Source: Paenibacillus aceris | Lineage (GTDB): Bacteria > Bacillota > Bacilli > Paenibacillales > NBRC-103111 | Assembly (NCBI RefSeq): GCF_017874035.1 | Contig: NZ_JAGGKV010000012.1 | Coordinates: forward strand, 170,316-234,315 | Reading direction: 5' to 3' | DNA: 64,000 nt | Shown: one piece after another, positions 42,150-51,802 of the stretch | How the letters are laid out: each line of letters begins with the position of its first letter | Numbering within the stretch: position 1 is the first letter of the stretch | Notes under the pieces: generated by a model | What the model was told of the DNA's origin: nothing | The model's input: the letters and a program-made list of their open reading frames with translations, nothing else | Databases searched by the model: none | Position numbers and translations under genes: made by a program

Positions 42150-42231
42150 GCGGTCGTGGTGGAACGGCAGACACACCATCTTGAGGGGGTGGCGCTCACA
42201 AGGCGTGAGGGTTCAAATCCCTCCGACCGCA
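42150..42231 (+). tRNA. tRNA-Leu (GAG)
   Basis: Acceptor arms GCGGTCG and CGACCGC pair. The anticodon loop TTGAGGG reads GAG. A class II variable arm is present, and no CCA is encoded. It lies 18 bases after tRNA-Glu. Confidence 0.93.
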
Positions 42232-42252
42232 TCCCTAGTTTTACAAGCTTGG

Positions 42253-42278
42253 AACCCTTATTGTATAAGGGTTTTTTT
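42253..42278 (+). terminator. Terminator after the tRNA-Glu/Leu pair
   Basis: AACCCTTAT and ATAAGGGTT form a tight stem followed by a T run. Confidence 0.85.
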
Positions 42279-42407
42279 GTTTTATAAATTTGTTTCATTT
42301 TTATGGAAAAAAGATTACATGTGAGGCGTGATCGTCTTTTTCATTTTTTAAATGTCATGAAAAAATTAATGGAGTCATTGTAAGTTTTACCATACAATGC
42401 TATTGAA

Positions 42408-42454
42408 GAAGAAAGCCCTTTCGGATACAATCTGTATCTGAAAGGGCTTTCTTC
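42408..42454. other. Near-perfect long hairpin without T-tract
   Basis: GAAGAAAGCCCTTTC-GGATACA pairs with TGTATC-TGAAAGGGCTTTCTTC around ATC. It lies about 90 bases before the cupredoxin gene. It may be a terminator working from either side or a leader structure. Apart from this hairpin, 42279-42541 shows nothing else. Confidence 0.55.
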
Positions 42455-42541
42455 GCAACAATTACAACTATCTTAATCGCAGGTGTGGTGTTATCCAATT
42501 ATGGATTACATACAAAATTATTAAGTGAGGAGAATTGTTGA

Positions 42542-43849
42542 ATGCGCAAAAAAGTGTTGGCTTTATTGCTATCTTCCACTGTAATGCTTACTTCGTACGG
42601 AACTGCATTTGCGGCGGACAGTGCCGCTCCACAATCGTGGAACGTCTCAGTAGGAAAGGAACAAGATCAAACATCTCTGGACTCCATGTTTCCAAAGGTC
42701 ATCTATATTCATGAAGGGGATACTGTTAAATTTACGGATGGAGCGAAGCTAACACCTCACACGGTAACTTTTCTTGCTGGAGCAGCGCCGCTTAACCCGC
42801 AAGATCCGAAAAGCCTTGCGCCTTCTGTACCAAGCGGTAGCAAATGGGATGGCAAAGGCATGATCAACTCAGGTCTGCTTGATCCAGGTGATGATTACTC
42901 GATTACGTTTACGGCAGCGGGGGCATACCCGTACGCATGTATTTTGCATCCGCTTATGACCGGGACGGTTGTCGTTCTTCCGGCAGGTGCTTCCATTCCG
43001 AATCTCATTGAGCAAACGGCAGGAGTCAAGTCTGATGTGGATGACCTTTTGGCGCAAGTAGAGGCCCTTAAACATGTTAATATGGATGGACATTACATGA
43101 GGCATGCAGATGGCAGCACGATGTATATGATTGATGCGGGCATGGGTCATCGCGGCTTCTCGATGAATACGATGATGCCGGAAACGCTGTACATCAATGA
43201 GGGCGATTCTGTAGAATGGACGAACAACAATTTATATGAGCCCCATTTCGTCACATTTAACAAACCGTCAGATTTGAATTTCTTTGGTCCCAATGGCGAG
43301 TTCAATCCCCAATTTATGGCGCCTGCTGGGGGAGCCAGTTTCGATGGCAGCGGATTTACAAATTCCGGTATGCTGATGGCGCAAAAAGCTTATTCGTTGA
43401 CTTTTACCAAAGCGGGCAGCTATACCTATGAGTGTTACTTGCATTCAGGCAGTAAAATGACAGGAACGATCGTTGTTGCTCCCAAAGATGCCGTTAAGGT
43501 CATGGTAAACGGCAAGCCATTCACCACCGCTTCGGCGCAGCTGTATAATAATCACGTTTATGCTGCCATTGTTCCCATTGCAGAGGCTTTGGGCGGGACT
43601 GCGGAGTGGAACAATGATCTGCAGGCTGTCGTTGTCAACATAGGGGGTAAACACGATCTGCCAACTGGGTTGGTATCTGCATCTGGCGTTAAGGTCGTAA
43701 TCAATGGCAAACAGTTCTTATCCGATCTTGCCCCGCAAGTGATTGATGGCCATAGCTATGCTGCACTTCAGGATATTGTTAGCTTGCTCGGCGGTAGCTA
43801 TAGCTGGAACGAAGCTTTGCAATTATTTACAGTTACTATGAATGAATAA
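42542..43849 (+). CDS. Secreted protein with two cupredoxin domains and copper-amine-oxidase N-type domains
   Basis: A Sec signal peptide ends near AFAA (25). The first cupredoxin domain (about 35-155) has complete type 1 copper ligands H73, C133, H136 and M139. The second (about 185-320) has H235, C298, H301 and M306. The C-terminal 110 residues hold two partial copper-amine-oxidase N-terminal-like units (VMVNGKPFTTASAQLYNNHV, later VVINGKQFLSDLAPQVIDGH) of the kind Paenibacillus puts on many exported proteins. The protein should bind two copper ions outside the cell, for electron transfer or copper buffering. It sits next to a multicopper oxidase and shares its tail domain type. AGTGAGGAG precedes the ATG. 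Confidence 0.85.
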   Translation: MRKKVLALLLSSTVMLTSYGTAFAADSAAPQSWNVSVGKEQDQTSLDSMFPKVIYIHEGDTVKFTDGAKLTPHTVTFLAGAAPLNPQDPKSLAPSVPSGSKWDGKGMINSGLLDPGDDYSITFTAAGAYPYACILHPLMTGTVVVLPAGASIPNLIEQTAGVKSDVDDLLAQVEALKHVNMDGHYMRHADGSTMYMIDAGMGHRGFSMNTMMPETLYINEGDSVEWTNNNLYEPHFVTFNKPSDLNFFGPNGEFNPQFMAPAGGASFDGSGFTNSGMLMAQKAYSLTFTKAGSYTYECYLHSGSKMTGTIVVAPKDAVKVMVNGKPFTTASAQLYNNHVYAAIVPIAEALGGTAEWNNDLQAVVVNIGGKHDLPTGLVSASGVKVVINGKQFLSDLAPQVIDGHSYAALQDIVSLLGGSYSWNEALQLFTVTMNE

Positions 43850-43936
43850 TTGAATAATTGAATATCCCTAAAGGCAGGAGAGGAGCAGGACTGCTTCTCT
43901 CTTGCTTTTTTAAAGCGATTGGGGGGCTTAACTGCG

Positions 43937-45688
43937 ATGATTCCGATCAGTTTGAAAAGGCCGCTACTGCGGACGTCTGTTTCCTTCGTTTTAACAGCGA
44001 TCATTGTTTTTATAGTCTTACTATGTATCCAACCCTATTCAGCTAAAGCAGATGGAACCGGGGAAATCAAGAAGTTCCATTTGTATGCGACGGACGGGTA
44101 TCTAACCTTACCCGATAAAACGCAGGTGTATGTCTGGGGTTACAGCCTGCAGAATGAACAAGGAACAGCTGTATTTCCCGCACCACCCCTGGTCGTGAAC
44201 GAAGGTGATCAAGTCGAGGTCACTTTAACTAATATTGGGCCGAAAAAAGCAGGAATTAAGCGTTTAGCACATACGATCCACTTCCATGGGCTAGACACGG
44301 ATCAAGCGAATGACGGAGTACCGCATACTTCCCAGAGTATTTTGGTAGGCGAGAGTTTTACTTATCATTTTACGGCCGAGCATGCAGGAACCTATTTTTA
44401 TCATTGTCATGTGGATACGGTTGAGCATTTGCAAATGGGCATGCATGGCGCATTCATCGTGAAGGCAAAGGATGGGAGAAACCAAGCGTGGACCGGAGGC
44501 CCTGCCTATGACAGGGAATATACGTTTGTGCTGAATGAGATTGATCCGGTTTGGCACAAAGCGGTTGAAACAGGCACTCCGTACGATCGCACCGATTTCC
44601 ATCCGCGTTATTGGACGATTAACGGAAAGGCTTACCCGGATACGGAAGGTGATCCGACCACTATGATTGAAGGCAAGGTCGGAGAGACGGTCCTCGTTCG
44701 AGTGATTAATTCGGGTTATCAGGCGCATGCTATGCATTTGCATGGACATCACTTTCAAGTAATCGCTTCGGATGGACGACCGCTGCCGGCTTTTTTGGAT
44801 AAGGATACGATTAATGTTGGTTCTGCGGAACGATATGATTTGTTGATCACTTTCACACAAGACGGCGATTTCCCTTTTCATAGTCACAATATCGTTGATA
44901 ACACGAATGATGGTGTTTACCCTGGGGGATTGCATACGATGGTCAGCATTGCTTCTGCTGCCAGTAAATCCATTGTCCTGCATGCCGGAGATGAGAATGT
45001 TCAGGCGGATGGTCAAACGACACGGTTGGATGTCCCGCCGCAATTGATCGGCGATACGACGTATGTCCCGCTAAGGTTCATTGGGAACCAATTGGGGGCG
45101 GATATCCGCTGGATGGATGAGGAGAAATCGGTTGTCTATACGACAAGCCATACACAGATTCAGCTTTGGATCGATCGAAACAAAGTCGTTATAAACGGCA
45201 AAGAGCTAACCATGGATAAGCCGCCGATTAACCTTAACGGCACCAGTATGGTTCCGTTAAGATTTGTTTCGGAAAACCTCGGGGCTAAAGTCAGATATGA
45301 TCAAGTAACAGGCAATATCACCCTCGTGTATGATCCGGATAAACATGATATGGATATGGGTACGGGTATGGATATGGGCACACATATGCACACTCCTGAT
45401 GCACAACCGTCCGCCCCATCACCATCCCATGCACAATCAGGGGAGCCAATCATCACGATCGATCAAGCGGCCTTTTCCGTTAAGGAGCTAAAGGTAAAAG
45501 CAGGAACCAAAGTAACCTGGATCAACAAGGACACGCAGATTCATACTGTAACTGATCTTAACGTTCAATTTGATAGCCGGAACATCGCTCCGGGCGAGAA
45601 ATGGAGTTATACGTTTACTCGGGCAGGCACCTATACGTACTATTGTTCCACGCATACAAGCATGCAAGCAGTAGTGATCGTAGAATAA
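43937..45688 (+). CDS. Secreted multicopper oxidase with copper-amine-oxidase N domain and C-terminal cupredoxin
   Basis: About 583 residues with a hydrophobic export signal (SFVLTAIIVFIVLLCIQ). Copper sites are HTIHFHG and YHCHVDTVEHLQMGMHG in domain 1 (Cys157), and HAMHLHGHHF and FHSHNIV in domain 2. Domain 2 has Ser316 where a type 1 Cys would be, so the type 1 centre is in domain 1, a two-domain layout. A copper-amine-oxidase N-like region follows (about 355-470), then a Met/His-rich linker (MDMGTGMDMGTHMHT) and a C-terminal cupredoxin with HTVTD...YYCSTHTSM. GGGGGG precedes ATG 43937. It may oxidise metals or phenols, or detoxify copper. Confidence 0.87.
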   Translation: MIPISLKRPLLRTSVSFVLTAIIVFIVLLCIQPYSAKADGTGEIKKFHLYATDGYLTLPDKTQVYVWGYSLQNEQGTAVFPAPPLVVNEGDQVEVTLTNIGPKKAGIKRLAHTIHFHGLDTDQANDGVPHTSQSILVGESFTYHFTAEHAGTYFYHCHVDTVEHLQMGMHGAFIVKAKDGRNQAWTGGPAYDREYTFVLNEIDPVWHKAVETGTPYDRTDFHPRYWTINGKAYPDTEGDPTTMIEGKVGETVLVRVINSGYQAHAMHLHGHHFQVIASDGRPLPAFLDKDTINVGSAERYDLLITFTQDGDFPFHSHNIVDNTNDGVYPGGLHTMVSIASAASKSIVLHAGDENVQADGQTTRLDVPPQLIGDTTYVPLRFIGNQLGADIRWMDEEKSVVYTTSHTQIQLWIDRNKVVINGKELTMDKPPINLNGTSMVPLRFVSENLGAKVRYDQVTGNITLVYDPDKHDMDMGTGMDMGTHMHTPDAQPSAPSPSHAQSGEPIITIDQAAFSVKELKVKAGTKVTWINKDTQIHTVTDLNVQFDSRNIAPGEKWSYTFTRAGTYTYYCSTHTSMQAVVIVE

Positions 45689-46017
45689 CAACGTCCGTTG
45701 GGGATTTGTGTGCAGCGTTCTTGATTTACAACAAACCGTAGACAGACAGGGCCGCCTTTGCTTTTAAGCAACATGCGGCTCTGTTCGTTATGGAAGGTAG
45801 AAAGCATGGCTTTACATGGAAATTCTCCTGTTAATTTTAAGTTTAAGAATGGAATGAGGCACTTAAAAGAAAATCTCCATCTATAGCGCGGTCCCGATCG
45901 CAATACCGACTTGTTTTAGCACAGTTTTAACAACAAAAATAGTCGGATTTTTGAATATTCACCGGCCCTGTTCGTAGACTATGCTAAATAGGATCGACGA
46001 TGGAGGCGAAAAATAAG
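45689..46017. other. Intergenic region before the carbohydrate locus
   Basis: It contains one hairpin (ACAGGGCCGC at 45745-45754 with GCGGCTCTGT at 45775-45784, inner TTGCTT/AAGCAA) that may end the copper gene transcript. The promoter and ribosome site (GGAGG) of the GH2 gene must lie at the right. No supported gene. Confidence 0.5.
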
Positions 46018-49000
46018 ATGCCTATAGAACATGTTCCGGATTGGCAAAATCTAAGTGTTTTAGAGAGAAATACGGAGCAGCCGCATGCGGATTTGATACC
46101 TTTCGGAGATTGGGAGGGTGCTCTGGTTAATGAGAGGGAACGTTCGCCGTATGTTCAATCATTGAATGGCGAATGGGATTTCAAATATGTGGAGTCTCCA
46201 GCAGCAGTACCTGTTGATTTCCACGCGGTCAGCTTTGAATCGACCGATTGGAACACGATACCGGTTCCTTCCAACTGGCAATTGCATGGGTATGGAAGAC
46301 CCCATTACAGCAGCTGCCCGTATCCTTTCCCAATCAATCCGCCCTATGTGCCCAATCAAAATCCGGTTGGCTGCTACAGAACCCGGTTTCAGGTCCGAGA
46401 GACATGGAAGAATCGACAGATTCATCTCGCTTTTGAAGGCGTGGATTCGGCGTTTGAGCTTTGGATTAATGGAGATTTCGTCGGCTACAGCCAAGGGAGT
46501 CATTTTCATTCCGAGTTTCTTGTAAGCCCTTACTTGCGCGAGGGACAGAATGTGATTGCCGTCCAAGTTTATCAGTGGTGCGACGGCAGCTATCTGGAAA
46601 GTCAGGATAAATGGCGCATGAGCGGCATATTTCGCGGCGTATATTTGCTGGCCTCGCCTCAAGTGTCAGTTAGGGACGCACGGGTGAGGACGCGTCTGGA
46701 TGAGCGCTATACGAAAGGGAGCTTAGAAGTTCGTGTAGATTTTGCCGGAGTAGCGGATCGCTCGCTAGAGTCGGATTCAAATCAGTTAAGAATCACGTTG
46801 TTGGATGCGGATCATCGTATCGTCTGCGACCGCTTCCACCATGTGCGGCAGAATGAACCCTCGGTTGAGCTGGTTGAGGAAGTGTTGTCTCCTCTTTTAT
46901 GGACGGCGGAATCGCCTAATTTATATACGCTTTTATTGACAATGTACGGCAATGAGCAGCAAATCTTAGAGGTCAAAAGAATAAATGTCGGTTTCAGAGA
47001 CGTTAGGATCGAGGAGGGCCGGCTGCTCGTTAACGGCTGCCCGATTATTATAAAGGGCGTCAATCGGAATGAGTTCGATCCTGATCTTGGCTATGTGACA
47101 ACGATGGAAACGATGCTGCGCGATATTACGTTGATGAAGCAGCACAATATAAATGCGGTTCGTTTATCGCACTATCCCAATGATACGCGCTGGTTGGAGC
47201 TGTGTGACCGCTTTGGTTTATATGTCATCGATGAAACGGATCTTGAAACGCACGGGTTTCATTTCTACGGGAATGAGGGGCATCTGGCTCAGCAGCCCGA
47301 GTGGCAAGAGGCGTTCGTCCAGAGGGCAAGACGAATGGTGGAAAGGGACAAAAACCATCCGTCCATTATCATCTGGTCACTCGGCAATGAGTCCGGCTAC
47401 GGTGCGAATCACGATGCAATGGCGGTGTGGATCAGAGAGGCCGATCCGACTCGCCCGATTCATTATGAACGTGCGTATGACGCCCCGGTCGTTGATATTG
47501 TCAGCTCGATGTACCCTGCGGTGGAAACGATCATCCAAGAGGGGAGCAATGACGATAAACGCCCCTATTTAATGTGCGAATTCGGTCATGCCATGGGCAA
47601 TTCCGTGGGGAATTTGCAGGAGTATTGGGAGGCGATCTATACGTATCCCCGCCTGCTTGGCGGCCTAATTTGGGAATGGGCGGACCAAGGCATTAGACAG
47701 CGTACGGAAACGGATGAAGCCTGGTACGCATATGGCGGCGATTTCGGTGAAGAGCCGCATAGCGGTCATTTCTGCCTGGATGGGCTGCTTTTCCCGGATC
47801 GGTCGATCAAAGCCTCCTTGCTGGAGTATAAAAAGGCTATTGAGCCGGTGAAGATCGAGGTCATAGACGCACTGCTTGGAAAGCTGCGAGTACGGAATAG
47901 ATATGATGTTCTGTCCTTGTCCCATTTGCAGGGGGAGTGGCATTTGCTGCGAGACGGATCCGTTGTGGACGAAGGAGTGCTCGAGTTGCTGCATACCCCT
48001 GCAGGGGAGGTTGAGGATATTAGCATTCCCATGGACAGCCATAAGCTGAAGCTCGCGGGCGAATACTGGCTCCACCTGCGTTTTGTGCTCAGGGATACGT
48101 TCATTTGGGCTGAAAAGGGGCATGAAATCGCCTGGGTGGATATTCCGGTGGCAGTCGTCGCAGAGGAGCTTCATACAAGACATGCCGCTGAGGAGGCAAG
48201 CCCTCTGACGATTGAAGAAAACGGAAGACACATTATTATTACGGGCCATGATTTCTGTATGCAATTCGATAAAGATCATGGCGCCTTGACAACGTGGATG
48301 TACAAAGGGGTTTCCTTGCTGACGGCAGGCCCCAAACTCAATGTATGGCGGGCTCCGGTCGATAATGATGTGCATCTCGCCAAAGAATGGGTGAAAGCCG
48401 GCTACAACCGGCTTGTTAGCGATGTGCGCGAGGTTGTGGTTGAGCGTACGGAAGCGGGAGGCTGCCGAGTTACGATGTCATCCATCGTTGGGGTGCGCGG
48501 TGGGAAGATTGCTTTTGAATCGGGCCTGATCTACGCCATCGCTGCGGACGGTGAAGTGACTCTGCAAGTACAGCTAGACCCGAGAGAGGAGCTGCCGCCT
48601 CTGCCGAGGTTCGGGGTAGAGCTTGTCATGCCGGCAGACTTCCACCTGCTGACCTGGTTTGGCCGTGGCCCTCATGAGTGCTATGCCGACCGCAAAGAGA
48701 GCGGGAAGCTGGGCATTTACAGCGGAGAGGTACAGGATCAGTTCGTGCCGTACATTAAGCCGCAGGAAAATGGCAACAAATCGGATGTACGGTGGTCGTC
48801 CCTGACGAATCCGCAGGGAGTCGGGCTATTGTTCAAGGGGCAGCCGACATTTGATACGAGTGTCCATCATTATACGACGGACGATTTGACTACGGCGAAG
48901 CACGTCCACCAATTGACAAGGGTCGATCAAACGATCGTCAAATTGGATGCCCGCCAAAGCGGACTAGGCAATCATAGCTGCGGCTATGCCCCTACGCTTC

Positions 49001-49077
49001 AGGCTTACTTGTTGGAAGCAAAAACGATGCATTTTACGATCAGTTTGAAACCCGTTTCACATTCAACAACACCGTAA
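46018..49077 (+). CDS. lacZ: Beta-galactosidase, GH2 (LacZ type)
   Basis: About 1019 residues with the full LacZ layout: sugar-binding domain, immunoglobulin-like domain, TIM barrel and the C-terminal small-chain domain. GVNRNEFDP begins the barrel. The acid/base Glu is E458 in IIWSLGNESGYG, and the nucleophile is E521 in LMCEFGHAMGNS. The C-terminal part has KLNVWRAPVDNDVH. There is no signal peptide, so it acts in the cytoplasm on imported oligosaccharides. GGAGG at 46002-46006 favours ATG 46018 over ATG 46000. It heads a one-direction set of carbohydrate genes. The exact galactoside, or another GH2 specificity, is uncertain. Confidence 0.9.
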   Translation: MPIEHVPDWQNLSVLERNTEQPHADLIPFGDWEGALVNERERSPYVQSLNGEWDFKYVESPAAVPVDFHAVSFESTDWNTIPVPSNWQLHGYGRPHYSSCPYPFPINPPYVPNQNPVGCYRTRFQVRETWKNRQIHLAFEGVDSAFELWINGDFVGYSQGSHFHSEFLVSPYLREGQNVIAVQVYQWCDGSYLESQDKWRMSGIFRGVYLLASPQVSVRDARVRTRLDERYTKGSLEVRVDFAGVADRSLESDSNQLRITLLDADHRIVCDRFHHVRQNEPSVELVEEVLSPLLWTAESPNLYTLLLTMYGNEQQILEVKRINVGFRDVRIEEGRLLVNGCPIIIKGVNRNEFDPDLGYVTTMETMLRDITLMKQHNINAVRLSHYPNDTRWLELCDRFGLYVIDETDLETHGFHFYGNEGHLAQQPEWQEAFVQRARRMVERDKNHPSIIIWSLGNESGYGANHDAMAVWIREADPTRPIHYERAYDAPVVDIVSSMYPAVETIIQEGSNDDKRPYLMCEFGHAMGNSVGNLQEYWEAIYTYPRLLGGLIWEWADQGIRQRTETDEAWYAYGGDFGEEPHSGHFCLDGLLFPDRSIKASLLEYKKAIEPVKIEVIDALLGKLRVRNRYDVLSLSHLQGEWHLLRDGSVVDEGVLELLHTPAGEVEDISIPMDSHKLKLAGEYWLHLRFVLRDTFIWAEKGHEIAWVDIPVAVVAEELHTRHAAEEASPLTIEENGRHIIITGHDFCMQFDKDHGALTTWMYKGVSLLTAGPKLNVWRAPVDNDVHLAKEWVKAGYNRLVSDVREVVVERTEAGGCRVTMSSIVGVRGGKIAFESGLIYAIAADGEVTLQVQLDPREELPPLPRFGVELVMPADFHLLTWFGRGPHECYADRKESGKLGIYSGEVQDQFVPYIKPQENGNKSDVRWSSLTNPQGVGLLFKGQPTFDTSVHHYTTDDLTTAKHVHQLTRVDQTIVKLDARQSGLGNHSCGYAPTLQAYLLEAKTMHFTISLKPVSHSTTP

Positions 49078-49092
49078 ATGGAGGGTTATCTA

Positions 49093-51699
49093 ATGACATT
49101 GCTAGTTGCAGCATGTAAAACGGAATATTTGACGAATCCGATTGGCCTTGATGTCCTGAAGCCCCGCCTTTTCTGGCAATTGCGCGCCGATAACAGAGGG
49201 GTAGAGCAGAGCGCCTATCACATTATGGTTGCTTCTTCCCGGGAGAAGCTTGAGGATGGCCAAGCGGATATGTGGGACAGCGGCAAAGTGGACTCGAACG
49301 CTTCAACGCATGTGCAGTATGAGGGTAAACCGCTTCAATCCCAAGGGGAATATTATTGGAAGGTACGCATCTGGGACGGTGCCGGCGAGGTATCAGCATG
49401 GAGTGAGACGGCGTTCTGGATGATGGGAATGCTATCGCGAGGCGAGTGGAAGGCGCAGTGGATCGGACGTAAATCCGAGCCGGAAGCGCTCTTGCAGCCT
49501 TCACCCTTTTTACGAAAATCGTTCGAGATTGGCAAAAAGGTACGGCGGGCTATTGCGTATGCGACAGCGTTAGGCGTTTATGATTTGCATTTGAATGGGG
49601 AGCGCATTGGCGATCGCTTTGCCCCTGGATGGACGGATTATAACACCCGCGTACAGGTTCAAGCTGTAGATATTACAGAGAAGCTGACGGCTGGCGATAA
49701 CGCGTTTGGCGTTATTTTGGGGGACGGCTGGTATGCGGGAACGGTTGGATTTCTAGGTGATAAAGTTTACGGAGAAAGACCTTTTTTCCTCATGCAGGTA
49801 AGCTTGGACTATGAGGATGGAACGAAGGAAAGCATCATGACGGATCGTTCGTGGACAACGAGCAGGGGCCCGATTCAATATTCGGATATGATCAAAGGGG
49901 AAGCGTACGATGCGAGAGAGGAATTAACCGGATGGCACGAGCCCGGCTATGATGATTCGTCCTGGGAAGCGCCGGATGTGCGCTCCGGGTATAACGGACT
50001 TCTCGTGGCTGCGGTAGAGCCTCCGATCCGCATTACGCAAACGTTAAAGCCGATCAGCCTGAAGAAGACAGCGACGGGTACCTATATTTATGATATGGGC
50101 CAGAATATGGTCGGTTGGACGGCCGTAAAGGTTCAAGGCGAACGTGGCACGATGATCACATTAAGTCATGCGGAGATCCTGAACCCGGATGGCACATTAT
50201 ATGTGGATAACTTGCGGGAAGCCTGCCAGCAGGATCACTATATCCTAAAAGGAGAGGGACAGGAAAGCTACGAGCCTCACTTTACGTTCCACGGCTTTCG
50301 GTATGTCGAGTTGATCGGATACCCGGGAGAGCCTGATCTGGACACGATTACAGGCAAAGTTGTTCATTCTGATACGCCAGTTACCGGTAAGCTGGAAACA
50401 TCTGATGCGATGGTGAACCAGCTCTATTCGAACATCACATGGGGGCAGCGCGGAAATTTCTTATCCGTACCGACGGACTGTCCGCAGCGGGATGAGCGGC
50501 TTGGCTGGACAGGGGATGCGCAAATTTTTGCCCGTACAGCCGCTTACAATATGGATGTATCCCGCTTTTTCAGCAAGTATGTGTGGGATATGGTTGATTG
50601 TCAGCAGCCATCGGGCGCTTTCACTGATGTTGCTCCGGATGCGGGGTGGATCCGCCATAAAAACTGGAATACGAGGCTGAACTGGTTCGCCCCGGACAAC
50701 TCCGGTTGGGGAGATGCCGGTGTGATTATTCCATGGACGCTCTATTTGATGTACGGGGATAAACGCGTCCTCGAGACGCATTACGAGGCCATGGTCAAGT
50801 GGGTCCACTATTTGAAAAACACCACAGACGAGCTGGTGCGCCCGGGTTATGCCAATTACGCCGATTGGCTGTCGATTGGAGCTGACACGCCAAACGAAGT
50901 GCTCGCAACGGCATATTTCGCTTACAGCACGAAGCTGCTTGCGCAAGTCGCCGGTGTATTGGGCAAAACCGAGGATGCAAGCCAATACCAAGCTTTGTTT
51001 GATGATATCGCTGAGGCGTTCCGCAACGCTTTTGTCGCTGAAGACGGACGCATTCATGGCGATACGCAAACAGTTTACGTCTTAGCTCTGCAATTCGGGC
51101 TCTTAACGAAAGAACAGCGCAAACAAGCGCTTGAGCGTCTTGTGGCTGACATCCACGGGCGTGGCGACCGATTGTCGACGGGATTCCTGGGTGTAGGCTA
51201 CTTATTGCCGGCTCTGACGGATAACGGCAGTTTGGATGTCGCTTACAAACTGCTGACACAAGAAGCGTTCCCTTCCTGGATGTATTCCATCAAACACGGA
51301 GCAACCACGATCTGGGAGCGCTGGGATGGATGGACGGAGGAGCAGGGCTTTCAGACACCTTCAATGAATTCCTTCAATCACTATTCTCTTGGCTCCGTCG
51401 GCGAATGGATGTTTCGTTATATGGCGGGCATTGAAGCAGATCCTGAGGCGCCAGGCTTTCAGCATGTGATCATAAGTCCGAAGCCGGGCGGGAACTTGAG
51501 CTGGGTGAAGGCAAGCTATGAATCGCTGTATGGCTGCATTAAGGTGGAGTGGAGTCGATCGGACGAAGGGGACTTCCGTCTTCAAGTGGAGGTACCTGCC
51601 AATACGACGGCAACCATCCATGTGCCGGGCCAAACTTCGTCTGTACACAAGGTTGGCTCAGGAAGTTATGTGTTTGAAAACGTTTCTATGCTAAACTAA
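49093..51699 (+). CDS. Alpha-L-rhamnosidase, GH78
   Basis: About 868 residues with the GH78 layout: N-terminal domains (CKTEYLTNPIGLDVLKPRLF, SAYHIMVASS), a middle region (TFHGFRYVELIGYPG) and an (alpha/alpha)6 barrel. The barrel has the catalytic motif DCPQRDERLGWTGDAQIF (D467, E468) and the later WERWDGWTEEQGF and SMNSFNHYSLGSVGEWM. It releases terminal alpha-L-rhamnose from plant glycans or glycosides. There is no signal peptide, so it is intracellular. GGAGGG lies ahead of ATG 49093, 15 bases after the lacZ stop, so the two are co-transcribed. Confidence 0.93.
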   Translation: MTLLVAACKTEYLTNPIGLDVLKPRLFWQLRADNRGVEQSAYHIMVASSREKLEDGQADMWDSGKVDSNASTHVQYEGKPLQSQGEYYWKVRIWDGAGEVSAWSETAFWMMGMLSRGEWKAQWIGRKSEPEALLQPSPFLRKSFEIGKKVRRAIAYATALGVYDLHLNGERIGDRFAPGWTDYNTRVQVQAVDITEKLTAGDNAFGVILGDGWYAGTVGFLGDKVYGERPFFLMQVSLDYEDGTKESIMTDRSWTTSRGPIQYSDMIKGEAYDAREELTGWHEPGYDDSSWEAPDVRSGYNGLLVAAVEPPIRITQTLKPISLKKTATGTYIYDMGQNMVGWTAVKVQGERGTMITLSHAEILNPDGTLYVDNLREACQQDHYILKGEGQESYEPHFTFHGFRYVELIGYPGEPDLDTITGKVVHSDTPVTGKLETSDAMVNQLYSNITWGQRGNFLSVPTDCPQRDERLGWTGDAQIFARTAAYNMDVSRFFSKYVWDMVDCQQPSGAFTDVAPDAGWIRHKNWNTRLNWFAPDNSGWGDAGVIIPWTLYLMYGDKRVLETHYEAMVKWVHYLKNTTDELVRPGYANYADWLSIGADTPNEVLATAYFAYSTKLLAQVAGVLGKTEDASQYQALFDDIAEAFRNAFVAEDGRIHGDTQTVYVLALQFGLLTKEQRKQALERLVADIHGRGDRLSTGFLGVGYLLPALTDNGSLDVAYKLLTQEAFPSWMYSIKHGATTIWERWDGWTEEQGFQTPSMNSFNHYSLGSVGEWMFRYMAGIEADPEAPGFQHVIISPKPGGNLSWVKASYESLYGCIKVEWSRSDEGDFRLQVEVPANTTATIHVPGQTSSVHKVGSGSYVFENVSMLN
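51674..51688. promoter_or_regulatory. Candidate CcpA catabolite-response element
   Basis: TTGAAAACGTTTCTA fits the cre consensus WTGNAANCGNWNNCW with one mismatch. It overlaps the end of the rhamnosidase gene, 115 bases before the sensor kinase gene. Confidence 0.3.
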
Positions 51700-51802
51700 A
51701 GGCAAGTCAAACAGACCGGAATCGGATAGAAGGTGAGCGGGTAGCGCTGCCTTTCATCCGGCTCCGGCTGTTTTCGCATAGAGAGAGAGGCGGGTCATCA
51801 GG

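Noticed and set aside
44291..45043. Minus-strand ORF of 250 codons
   Set aside because: Antisense to the multicopper oxidase copper-site region, with no family signature.
47665..48375. Minus-strand ORF of 236 codons
   Set aside because: Antisense to the lacZ C-terminal half, with no ribosome site or motif.
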